10,197 nt of DNA from Microcaldota archaeon (GTDB lineage: Archaea > Micrarchaeota > Micrarchaeia > Anstonellales > J096), in the NCBI GenBank assembly GCA_015520875.1, contig WAPD01000042.1, positions 1 to 10,197 of the forward strand, written 5' to 3'. Below are positions 1-7,545 of the stretch, in pieces. The position numbers and the translations under genes were made by a program. The first letter of the stretch is position 1, and every line of letters starts with the position of its first letter. Under the pieces are notes generated by a model. That model was not told where the DNA came from and searched no databases. It saw only the letters and a program-made list of their open reading frames with translations.

Positions 1-839
1 AGGGACGCCAAACCATGGTCAACGCTATAAACCTTTTTCTCATAGCTTTCCCTTCTTTTTAAAGAGAGGTCATACCTATAAGCAATGTCAATGAGAAAGG
101 CATCCCTAAGCATTTTCACATACTTTCTAACAGTTTCCTCATGCTTAACTCCAAGATAAGATTTTAAGGATCTGTAGGTAAAAGGTTTTCCAACATTTGA
201 TAGAAGGTAATATGCAAGCCTTTCTACCCTTTCATTAACTCCCTTTACATCTCTATATAAAATGGCTGAAAAGTATTCTTTTAGGAGGCGTTTTTCTTCC
301 TTTAACACCACAGCCGGAAATCCTCCCAATTCCAAATATTTTACAAAGGAGCTCTTCCCTGGCTTCAATCCTTTGAAACGTAAAAATTCCCTATAAGATA
401 ATGGAACAACTTTGAAGGTTATTGTCCTGCCTGTTAAAGAGCTTGCAAACTCACTTTCCAATAAAGATGCATTGCTCCCGCTTACAACAACCTTTCTCTT
501 TTTATGTATTCTTCTTACGAATCTTTGCCACCCTTCTACATTTTGCACCTCATCTAAATATAATGGTCCCTTGGTAACTCTTTCTAGTTTCTCAAAATCT
601 CTAATCGTGAAATCTATGAATCTCTCGTCTTCAAAATTAACATAGGTACCCCCGTGGGATTGCAACAAATGAAACATTATGCTAGTTTTTCCTGACCTCC
701 TGACACCCGTTAATACTATTATTTCCTCTTCTTTCATCCATCTTTTTATTTCTGGTTCTATGTCCCTTTCTATCACCTGGGTTTTTAGTGCTTCTTCTGT
801 CTGCTCTTCCACAATTTCTCTAATCTCTATCTCATCCAC
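1..839 (-). CDS. AAA-type ATPase with DUF4143-like C-terminal region, 3' end cut by window edge
   Basis: I translated this minus-strand frame by hand; it is open from a GTG at 839 to the window start (279 residues, incomplete). An in-frame TAA at 846-848 leaves GTG as the first good start. Residues 45-53 (GVRRSGKTS) form Walker A. LYLDEVQ (93-99) is Walker B with the catalytic Asp-Glu. SGSNASLL (120-127) and LTGR (135-138) follow, as in the COG1373/DUF4143 group of archaeal and bacterial ATPases. The later PLSYREF and LGGFPAV motifs and the winged-helix-like stretch near 205-240 also fit. The visible end (VYSVDHGLA) matches the nuclease-like fold that closes this family, so roughly 80-120 residues are probably missing. 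The cellular role of these proteins is poorly known. A TATA-like box lies at 861-870. The acidic first 35 residues are unassigned. Confidence 0.87.
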   Translation of the reverse strand, partial: MDEIEIREIVEEQTEEALKTQVIERDIEPEIKRWMKEEEIIVLTGVRRSGKTSIMFHLLQSHGGTYVNFEDERFIDFTIRDFEKLERVTKGPLYLDEVQNVEGWQRFVRRIHKKRKVVVSGSNASLLESEFASSLTGRTITFKVVPLSYREFLRFKGLKPGKSSFVKYLELGGFPAVVLKEEKRLLKEYFSAILYRDVKGVNERVERLAYYLLSNVGKPFTYRSLKSYLGVKHEETVRKYVKMLRDAFLIDIAYRYDLSLKRRESYEKKVYSVDHGLAS

Positions 840-860
840 GCTTAGTTATGGTGTCTTTGC

Positions 861-870
861 TTTAAAAATT
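861..870 (-). promoter_or_regulatory. TATA-like box of the ATPase gene
   Basis: On the minus strand this reads AATTTTTAAA and occupies -31 to -22 relative to the GTG at 839. That places the transcription start at or within a base or two of the start codon, suggesting a leaderless transcript. No ribosome binding site is seen before the GTG. The same spacing occurs at three other genes in the window. Confidence 0.55.
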
Positions 871-881
871 TTCATTTCTAG

Positions 882-922
882 TGAGCATTTTTTCAAAAAA
901 TACTCATTTTTTATGAGCATTT
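882..922. repeat. Direct and inverted short repeats upstream of the ATPase promoter
   Basis: TGAGCATTT occurs at 882-890 and again at 914-922, 32 bases apart, about three helical turns. Between them CTCAT (903-907) and ATGAG (913-917) form a short inverted repeat. TTTCAAAAAAT occurs at 891-901 and 961-971. The block lies just upstream of the ATPase TATA box and could be an operator, but the region is very AT-rich and the repeats are short, so chance is a real alternative. Confidence 0.3.
895..900 (-). terminator. Possible T-run terminator of the 941-1864 gene
   Basis: The minus strand reads six T residues here, about 40 bases after the TAG stop at 941-943. Archaeal termination often needs only a T-run without a strong hairpin. 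The run lies before the ATPase promoter, so it could separate the two genes. Evidence is weak in such AT-rich sequence. Confidence 0.25.
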
Positions 923-940
923 CCTACATTATTTTTGTAC

Positions 941-1864
941 CTATGCTCTCGGATAGGATGTTTCAAAAAATGGGAACTTAGGTTGCAAAAGAGTTTCTCG
1001 GGGCCATACTCTTGGTTTAAGCAAAGCAAAGTTCCAAAGCTCTGGATTTTCGGAAAATAAATCCATAGATTTTATCTCTTCACTTTCTTTAATTGTCTCT
1101 GTAATTTTTGACATAGCTTCTACATATTGGTTGATTTTTGTTTTACTCAATTCTTTTGCGAATATACCTTCCCAGCCCATTGCTTCCTCTATCATCTTTA
1201 AGGGATTTTCCTTTAGCTCCAGGATTTGATAAAAAGCTATCAAAAGCTCTGGATTGATAAAAGCAAACTCCATTCTTTGGGAACTATGTTCTCTATCTAC
1301 AAAGCTGTAAAGCAAAAGTTCATAGGCTTTTGGAAGGGGAAATAGATCTTCAAGGTTTTCCAAACACTTAGGATCCATTTTAGAGATCAACTTTTCTGAA
1401 ATGTTTTTTACCTCTGTGTTTATTCCCCAGTGGTCCATTATCTTAAAGAATTTATAATTATAAAGTACTTCTATTGGCTCTTGATTTCTTTGGTTTAACT
1501 CCACCGCATGAGTATATTCATGTATTAATGCACCGAAGATATGCCAGGCCCCTCCAAAAGTGAAAAACACCGTTATTTTATGAGAAGGGGGAAAATGATA
1601 ATGGAAATGTTGGAAAAGGTCATCTTCTATCTTTAATCCTTTTAGCCTCTCTCTATAATTGCTTGCGCTAAATAAACTATGGACAACCTCAACAAAAGCC
1701 CTCATTTTATCTGGTTCCTTTGCCTCATAATTAAACTCAAACGGAACAATATTTCGCTCTCCTTTTTCCACATAATGCTCAAATGCTTTGGGATTTACCC
1801 TTAGAACTTTTTTAGCTATCTCTAATGCTTCTCCAAAACCCTCCTTTGATTTAATTGCATACAC
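941..1864 (-). CDS. HEYTH zinc-metallopeptidase-like protein, copy 1
   Basis: 307 residues, starting at a GTG. The nearby ATG at 1858-1860 is out of frame, so GTG is the only sensible start, and a TATA-like box at -31 to -22 supports it. Residues 115-119 are HEYTH, an HExxH motif inside a hydrophobic helix (ALIHEYTHAVE), which in known families binds catalytic zinc. Downstream, VDREHSSQRME contains Glu192 and Glu199; either could be the third zinc ligand, as in gluzincin-type enzymes. No signal peptide or membrane helix is seen, so it is probably cytosolic. It is clearly paralogous to the gene at 1972-2871: shared blocks include NPxAFEHYV, LFSASN, HEYTH, LLYSFV, NPELL, AFYQI and GWEGIF. The C-terminal 70 residues differ most. 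I cannot name the family; substrate is unknown. It holds the one cysteine (Cys167) seen in the complete proteins of this window. Confidence 0.82.
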   Translation of the reverse strand: MYAIKSKEGFGEALEIAKKVLRVNPKAFEHYVEKGERNIVPFEFNYEAKEPDKMRAFVEVVHSLFSASNYRERLKGLKIEDDLFQHFHYHFPPSHKITVFFTFGGAWHIFGALIHEYTHAVELNQRNQEPIEVLYNYKFFKIMDHWGINTEVKNISEKLISKMDPKCLENLEDLFPLPKAYELLLYSFVDREHSSQRMEFAFINPELLIAFYQILELKENPLKMIEEAMGWEGIFAKELSKTKINQYVEAMSKITETIKESEEIKSMDLFSENPELWNFALLKPRVWPRETLLQPKFPFFETSYPRA

Positions 1865-1885
1865 TGTAAATATTTAAGATAAACA

Positions 1886-1895
1886 TTTTTTAACA
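1886..1895 (-). promoter_or_regulatory. TATA-like box of the 941-1864 gene
   Basis: The minus strand reads TGTTAAAAAA at -31 to -22 from the GTG at 1864, in the same phase as the other boxes. A second AT-rich stretch (CTTAAATATTTA) nearer the start is too close to be the box of a leaderless transcript. The 107-base region 1865-1971 thus carries two divergent promoters and no gene. Confidence 0.5.
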
Positions 1896-1940
1896 CCAAA
1901 CGCTATCCTCTTAATTCCCCTAAACCTACCCAATGCCATT

Positions 1941-1950
1941 ATTTTAAAAC
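1941..1950 (+). promoter_or_regulatory. TATA box of the 1972-2871 gene
   Basis: ATTTTAAAAC starts exactly 31 bases before the GTG at 1972. The centre-to-start distance of about 26 bases predicts transcription starting at the start codon. The identical decamer sits at the same distance before the ATG at 2922. Confidence 0.65.
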
Positions 1951-1971
1951 CATTTTTGCCCACATATTGGC

Positions 1972-2871
1972 GTGAAGCAAAAAAGTTCTACGCTGGAGAT
2001 ATCTAAAGAAGAGGCTTTTGAGCGTGCTTTGGCATTTGCTAAAAAAAGCTTAAAGGTAAATCCCGATGCTTTTGAACATTATGTTAGGGAAGGGGTAAAA
2101 AAGGCCCCTGAATTAACCTTCCGTTCTAGAAAAGGAATACATTCTGAATATTTTCCATTGGTTCAAATTATTCATGGTTTATTTAGTGCAAGTAACTTCT
2201 CTCAAGGCCTTAATAATCTTAGAGTGGTTGAGATTGTTGGGGATAGCTCTTCTTTCTATAATTATGAATTTCACACCATAGGCATTAGTGTTGTAGGATC
2301 CAAGAAAACAATATTGGGACATTTATTACATGAATATACCCATGTTGCCGAATTTAGTGATATATTTACAAGACTCTATTATGGAATAACTCTTTTTCAA
2401 TTATCCCACTATCAGGCAGATGATTTAATGGCACTATTGAACACAGAGATATTGAAATATTATAATTCTTCTAAAGAGCTTTCATTGTTTCCAGTATGGC
2501 TATGGCGTTATAATAAGCTATTGTATTCTTTTGTTTCGGCTGAAGGAACTAGCACAGCAGTGGAAATAGCATTTACCAATCCAGAATTATTAAGAGCATT
2601 TTATCAGATACGGGGACTAACAGAGGACCCTTTAAATAGCATAGAAAAGAAGTTTGGTTGGGAAGGCATTTTTCCAGAATTGGACAAAGAGCTCATAGAT
2701 CTCTATAAAGGAGAACTTGAGGAGATTAAAAAGTTATTGCAAAAGGAAATTTTACCAAGAATAAAAAGAAAGGCAATACTGGGATTTTTTGTCCCAAGAG
2801 ATTCCGATCTTTTCTCTGTTCGCCAAATAAAAGATTTTTCCCTGTTTAAAGGTTGGCATTTTTACCCATAA
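1972..2871 (+). CDS. HEYTH zinc-metallopeptidase-like protein, copy 2
   Basis: 299 residues with a GTG start, chosen because a TATA box lies at the leaderless distance and because the N-terminal ISKEEAFERAL aligns with the start of copy 1. HEYTH is at residues 120-124 within LLHEYTHVAEF. The later block SAEGTSTAVE (189-198) holds Glu191 and Glu198, matching Glu192 and Glu199 of copy 1. Its EG spacing resembles the third-ligand helix of many HExxH peptidases, so Glu191 is my first choice for the third ligand. NPELLRAFYQI (203-213) and GWEGIF (229-234) are conserved with copy 1. The last 40 residues are basic and aromatic and not conserved. No signal peptide is seen. Divergent from copy 1 and 50 bases before the large operon, with which it shares a promoter box. 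Proteolytic activity is inferred from the motif only; substrate unknown. It contains no cysteine. Confidence 0.82.
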   Translation: MKQKSSTLEISKEEAFERALAFAKKSLKVNPDAFEHYVREGVKKAPELTFRSRKGIHSEYFPLVQIIHGLFSASNFSQGLNNLRVVEIVGDSSSFYNYEFHTIGISVVGSKKTILGHLLHEYTHVAEFSDIFTRLYYGITLFQLSHYQADDLMALLNTEILKYYNSSKELSLFPVWLWRYNKLLYSFVSAEGTSTAVEIAFTNPELLRAFYQIRGLTEDPLNSIEKKFGWEGIFPELDKELIDLYKGELEEIKKLLQKEILPRIKRKAILGFFVPRDSDLFSVRQIKDFSLFKGWHFYP

Positions 2872-2890
2872 ATTAACACAAAACATTATC

Positions 2891-2900
2891 ATTTTAAAAC
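2891..2900 (+). promoter_or_regulatory. TATA box of the large two-gene operon
   Basis: ATTTTAAAAC starts 31 bases before the ATG at 2922, identical in sequence and spacing to the box before the gene at 1972. The next ten bases are also partly shared (six of ten). It lies in the 50-base gap after the TAA at 2869-2871, so the operon has its own promoter even if some read-through occurs. Confidence 0.65.
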
Positions 2901-2921
2901 ACTTTTATCCAATATTTAATC

Positions 2922-5900
2922 ATGTCAGGACCTGTATTAATGGACCCTAAAGAAGATAAGGGTAATTTTGCAGAAACACTTAATAAAGAGCTTTATCAAA
3001 AGTATTTTGAAGAACAGATTCAAAGGATTGTTCCAGATATGAAGGCTATGGAAGCCTTTACAAAAGGATGGTTAAAGGCTGTTGGTGGAGATGGAGAAAG
3101 AGCCTGGAACGAATTCTTACATCAATTGAAAAAAACCTCTACTTCTAATCCTGCTAAACTGTTGGCATCTATAATGGTTAAATACATGCCTGATGTTAGG
3201 GTTTCACCTGAGGAACTTAGAAACACAGAAGTCCAAATAAGAAATGAAATTCACGGAGATTTGTTATTTTATAGTAGGGCAAGGGTCCAAATAACAAGAC
3301 AACACATGTTGGAAAATTTAATAGATAGAGTGTTAAGGGATCACAAAGCCTATGATAACACGGTTTATAACGGAGAATTCTTAGCTCCTTATTTCATGAA
3401 ATACTTGGAAGGGAGAAATAGAAGAGAAATGGAAGAGATCCTATCCTCTTTATTGGCGGCTGTAATTGTTGCCAAACATTCTAAACTACAACCAACATTC
3501 CAACAAGCTTCTCACCAAAAGGAAACTAAACATTCTAATGTTAACTCTGAAGAAAAAGTTACTCAACCAACAAATAGAGAAACCCAAACTAAACCAGCCA
3601 ACACAAAACCCTCAAAGGAGCCTGTTCAAACAACCACAACCCACGAACCTGAAAAGAAAAGGGAACTCTCTATTCCACCTTTACCTTTCTTGGTAAAAGA
3701 AGCTCCTAAAGAACCAGATGTAGAGACCCAGCATGTGAAGAAAGAAAGCTCCCAAGTAGAAGCATCTAATGAAAGAGAGCAATCTGAGATGTTAAGAGAA
3801 GTTGTTTCACCTACCGAAGTAAAAACCGAAAAACCAAGTCCAGATTTGTTGAAATCCAGGTATTTTGGAACATTGTTTGAAGCCCATTTAAAGGAATTAC
3901 TAACAAACAAAAAAGTGTCTGCTCCTAAATATGAAGAAGCTTTAGTATGGGCTAGGGAGCAGTTGAAAACAAGTTCAATGGAGGAAGTTCTAAGAGAACT
4001 GGGTTTTGGCCCTAAAGAAGTAGCTGAATTTATGAGACAATACGAACTTCTCGGACGTTTACAGAAATTGTTTGGGATCTCTTTGGGAAAAGAGGAATTT
4101 GTTGCTTTAATAGCTTCTTTAAGATACGAAGTATGGGGTGATGTTTCCTTTACACCATTACAATCTAAAGAAGTAGCTTCTGAAACTAAAGTAAAAGAAG
4201 AACAATTCCAAAAGCCTCAAGAACAAGTAAAACCTCCAACAGAGGAGCTTAAGAAGGAAGAAACAACACAGGAAGTGCCCCCTCAAACCAAAGAAGAAAC
4301 TTTGTCTTCGGAAACGAAAGTAAAATCTGAGGAAAAGAAGGAACAAACACTACAACCTAAGGAGCAACATAAAGAGGCTCAGACTCAGGTAAAATCTCGG
4401 GAAAGGGATACTTCTCGTTGGACTAATGAAGAGAAATATAGGGCAGTTCTAACTGTTGCCCAAATCTTTCAACCTGAAACTTATCCACTAGAAAATCCCA
4501 ATTACATGGTATATGGAATGACCACTCTAGAATTAATTAACACATTGTTTGGAAAGAACTTCAGATCTCTGGAAGAAGCGGAACAATTCCTAAAATCCCA
4601 AAGAGAAAATGATTTGGCACAGTGGGCCTTAGACTTGTTAGAGGTTGTAAAAGAATACCAGGTTGGGAACCTAACGTTTGGAGAACTAAAAGAAATTGTA
4701 GATCAAGTAAGAAACATATTAATTTTATCTAAAGAAAGGGACTTCATAAATGCCTGGAATTCCATTAAAGACAGAAAAGGAGTTGATTTCGCGTTGTATA
4801 TAGTTACAGGAAACAAATCCTTCAATTCCCAATATTTAGAAAAAGTGGTAAGTGAAATTAAAGATACTCAATCCAACTACTGGTCTTACTATCAAAGTTT
4901 AATGTCTTATTTGGATGATGAAACCCAAGATAAGCTAGCAAGGGCTTCTGTATTGGCAAGATATGAATTGTTGAAGACGCTAGTTCCTGCACTATCACAA
5001 ATGCTAAGACACTACACAGCATATGAGCTTAAAGAGGATGGAAAAGCCCATCTTAGAAAGATGGTCGAAGACGATGTCTCTACTTTAGTGTCCCATCTAT
5101 TAAAGGAAAACTTCACATTCCTACCAACATTCTATCAAGTAACCCTACCAGCACTAATAGAAACCTCCAATAATCTAAATTCCTTAACAACAAAAGTAGA
5201 AGTTATAGATAAATATGTTACAGGTTTGATGAAGGCAACCAAATTCAGGGGTTTCAATGCAGATGTTGCAGATGAATATCTCTTATGGGCAAGTAAAAAA
5301 GTGTACGAAATAGCAGCCACTCTGGCCCAAGATATTAGGGCAAACCTCTTAGGAAATCCCAATGTAATGGTAAATGGAAAAGAAGTTAGATCGGTTGAAA
5401 GTCTTTCTAATTACTTTTTAAGAAAAGCAGAGGCAATAGGGTATCTATCTTCAAGAGAGCGAAGAACTCCAGAATACTATCTAAACACAGTTGACAATAT
5501 AAGAAGGGTTGCTTACGGAGAAGTAACTCCTTGGAACCAAGATATTTTTGATGTTGAGAAAGCAGCTGATGTTGCCTTAGGTTCAGATAAACCTTTATCC
5601 CCAGAAGTAACTGCTTATAATCCCCAACTTATTGTAAAAGGTTTAGCCTCTAACACAGCACCATTGTTGGATTTCATTCCTACAAAACATGTTTACTATG
5701 GAAATACTTGGATGTCTTTTAGTGCAGAAGGAGAAGTCCTTTCCTATCATGGAACTGAAGAAAACAAAACAACAGGAACGGTTGTTGCCAGATTGGTTGG
5801 AACAACATCCTTAGTTGAAGGTAGAATAGGTGCAGATGGAAAAGGACCTTCACTATCCCTTGTTGCAAAGGATTTGCAAAATGTTCCTCTGGTTAGAAGC

Positions 5901-7544
5901 TTAGATGGAACAATAAAATGGGACAGTGAAGGTTTTGAGGCAAGAGTTTCTGGAGAATTAGCAGATGAATTAAATAAAACCAATGGAAATGTGGCAATTG
6001 TATTTGACCAAAGAGGGTCTCAAAAAGAAATCTCTATTTATTATAAAGACCCTAATGGAAACTGGTATAGAGTTGGAAGGTTGTCAGGAGAAATGGCAGA
6101 CCAATGGATCGCCCAAATGAGCACTTATGTTCCAGGATTTGCCAAGATATTTGCCGACCTAAGATTAAGCGATAAAGAAGGTGCTATTGGAATTATTGGA
6201 TTGGATATGGGCCAGTTTAGCGTGGGAGTTGACTTTAGTAAAGATGAGTTTAACGCAATAGCCGCTTATCTATTAAAACCTCTAACAACTTCTATTGAAA
6301 CGCTCACAGGAAACAAAAACATTCCAGAGCTAACTTATGCAGGCTATGTTAAAGGAACATTAATAGCAGGAGGTCAAGCAACACTTGGAGAAAACTCCTT
6401 CGTAGCAGGTGACCTAGCATTGGGAAATGTAAGAGGATTTAGAATGGTTTATGAAACAGAGAGAGTGAGCTTAATGGGTTTAGCGTTTGAAGGGGAAAAC
6501 AACTCTGGATTGGCCGGCCAAGCTGTAGCCCTTCTTGGAGGTGCCACAGCAATAGCCCAATATGCTGCCTTGAATGATAACAGAACTTTGGCCATTAAAA
6601 TAGATAATTTAGGAGGTTTCTTCAACACACTTCAATTTATCCAACAATATAGAACCTTACAACATGCTAGAGAAGAATATGCAAGGGCTTCCCATACCGC
6701 AGCCCAGATCTATGATGACTTATTAAACAATTATTATGATGGAGATGAAGCATCTTTAAGAGCAGCCCTTAGAGATCCTTCAACAGTTGAAGATAAGACA
6801 GTTAAAGAAAAACTAATTCAATTGCAAACAGCTCTTAGGACACAAACAGCTTATGCATTTCTAATAAATGCAACCAACTATTGGTCTGTGTTGGCAGAAG
6901 GTAAGTGGGGCTATGCAGAAGTTATCAGAAGTTCCTTTGGAAAAGATTCATTTACCCTATTGAACTTAAGCATCTCCTTAGATGAGCACAACAGAGTAAA
7001 GGTGGGTGTAGGAGGCGGAAGCGCAGGCTATTATTACGGAGCTTCATATACCTATTCTGCATTAGAATTCCAGGCCCATGCCCTGGTTTATACCATGTTG
7101 CTAAACGGGGTTAAGGAAACAGCACTAAGAGCAGTGCTAAGAAAGAGACTGGAAGAAGGCGAATTAACAGGAATCTTAGGAGCTACTCTGAGGGAATTAA
7201 TCGATAGAGGAGTCTATCTTAACAATTATTACTTAGGATTTGCCTATTCCCAAAATAAATGGTCCATGCAAGTGCTTGGAACCTACGAAACATCCACAAT
7301 GGGAGATACAGCATCCCTAGGGCTTAAAGGAAAATACTTACTTGGAATAAATGCCTTTGGATTGCCAGTATATGCAACAGGACAATTTGCCTATGCTTGG
7401 GGAGCTAACACAGGCTCTTATATGGGACTGGGCCTAGAGAACGATAGATTTGCATTAAACCTCTTTAGAAGCTCTTATCAAGATGTGACAGGAAGATATA
7501 ATGAGGGATGGGGCATTAAAGCCTCTCTAAGGTTCACATTCTAA
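2922..7544 (+). CDS. Giant modular protein with beta-barrel-like C-terminal half, function unknown
   Basis: 1540 residues; I do not recognise it. The ATG at 2922 is supported by the TATA box at the leaderless distance. Order of parts: helical module (about 10-185); hydrophilic linker rich in K, E, T, Q and P (187-305); helical module (306-410); second similar linker (411-497), where SETKVK recurs at 420-425 and 463-468; long helical region (498-880); then a beta-rich half (about 915-1540). That half is interrupted by a helical, Tyr-containing insert (about 1230-1318) and a shorter charged helix (1391-1430). The last 110 residues show about seven amphipathic strands with short turns, for example KWSMQVLGTYETS, PVYATGQFAYAWG and GIKASLRFTF, and the protein ends in Phe, as bacterial outer-membrane barrels do. 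There is no signal peptide, no clear membrane helix and no cysteine. It could be a surface or virion protein, a pore, or a cytoplasmic scaffold. It is followed one base later by the 689-residue gene. Confidence 0.85.
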   Translation: MSGPVLMDPKEDKGNFAETLNKELYQKYFEEQIQRIVPDMKAMEAFTKGWLKAVGGDGERAWNEFLHQLKKTSTSNPAKLLASIMVKYMPDVRVSPEELRNTEVQIRNEIHGDLLFYSRARVQITRQHMLENLIDRVLRDHKAYDNTVYNGEFLAPYFMKYLEGRNRREMEEILSSLLAAVIVAKHSKLQPTFQQASHQKETKHSNVNSEEKVTQPTNRETQTKPANTKPSKEPVQTTTTHEPEKKRELSIPPLPFLVKEAPKEPDVETQHVKKESSQVEASNEREQSEMLREVVSPTEVKTEKPSPDLLKSRYFGTLFEAHLKELLTNKKVSAPKYEEALVWAREQLKTSSMEEVLRELGFGPKEVAEFMRQYELLGRLQKLFGISLGKEEFVALIASLRYEVWGDVSFTPLQSKEVASETKVKEEQFQKPQEQVKPPTEELKKEETTQEVPPQTKEETLSSETKVKSEEKKEQTLQPKEQHKEAQTQVKSRERDTSRWTNEEKYRAVLTVAQIFQPETYPLENPNYMVYGMTTLELINTLFGKNFRSLEEAEQFLKSQRENDLAQWALDLLEVVKEYQVGNLTFGELKEIVDQVRNILILSKERDFINAWNSIKDRKGVDFALYIVTGNKSFNSQYLEKVVSEIKDTQSNYWSYYQSLMSYLDDETQDKLARASVLARYELLKTLVPALSQMLRHYTAYELKEDGKAHLRKMVEDDVSTLVSHLLKENFTFLPTFYQVTLPALIETSNNLNSLTTKVEVIDKYVTGLMKATKFRGFNADVADEYLLWASKKVYEIAATLAQDIRANLLGNPNVMVNGKEVRSVESLSNYFLRKAEAIGYLSSRERRTPEYYLNTVDNIRRVAYGEVTPWNQDIFDVEKAADVALGSDKPLSPEVTAYNPQLIVKGLASNTAPLLDFIPTKHVYYGNTWMSFSAEGEVLSYHGTEENKTTGTVVARLVGTTSLVEGRIGADGKGPSLSLVAKDLQNVPLVRSLDGTIKWDSEGFEARVSGELADELNKTNGNVAIVFDQRGSQKEISIYYKDPNGNWYRVGRLSGEMADQWIAQMSTYVPGFAKIFADLRLSDKEGAIGIIGLDMGQFSVGVDFSKDEFNAIAAYLLKPLTTSIETLTGNKNIPELTYAGYVKGTLIAGGQATLGENSFVAGDLALGNVRGFRMVYETERVSLMGLAFEGENNSGLAGQAVALLGGATAIAQYAALNDNRTLAIKIDNLGGFFNTLQFIQQYRTLQHAREEYARASHTAAQIYDDLLNNYYDGDEASLRAALRDPSTVEDKTVKEKLIQLQTALRTQTAYAFLINATNYWSVLAEGKWGYAEVIRSSFGKDSFTLLNLSISLDEHNRVKVGVGGGSAGYYYGASYTYSALEFQAHALVYTMLLNGVKETALRAVLRKRLEEGELTGILGATLRELIDRGVYLNNYYLGFAYSQNKWSMQVLGTYETSTMGDTASLGLKGKYLLGINAFGLPVYATGQFAYAWGANTGSYMGLGLENDRFALNLFRSSYQDVTGRYNEGWGIKASLRFTF

Positions 7545-7545
7545 A

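Noticed and set aside
412..981. Plus-strand open frames at 412-645 and 679-981.
   Set aside because: They lie antisense to the ATPase, whose Walker motifs are plain on the minus strand, or across its promoter and the repeat region. Their translations are Ser/Phe/Leu-rich with no domain.
3466..4346. Frames at 3466-3696 (plus), 3626-3910 (minus) and 4158-4346 (minus).
   Set aside because: They fall in the repetitive A-rich linkers of the giant gene. The low complexity and Phe/Leu/Arg bias are what out-of-frame or antisense reading of K/E/Q-rich codons yields.
5135..5983. Minus-strand frames at 5135-5362 and 5747-5983.
   Set aside because: Antisense to the well-supported 1540-residue gene, with no promoter box, motif or sensible protein.
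2922..7544. A bacterial origin, suggested by the barrel-like C-terminus.
   Set aside because: No signal peptide, no -35/-10 or strong Shine-Dalgarno context, TATA boxes at the leaderless distance, and an archaeal-type Hjc nearby.
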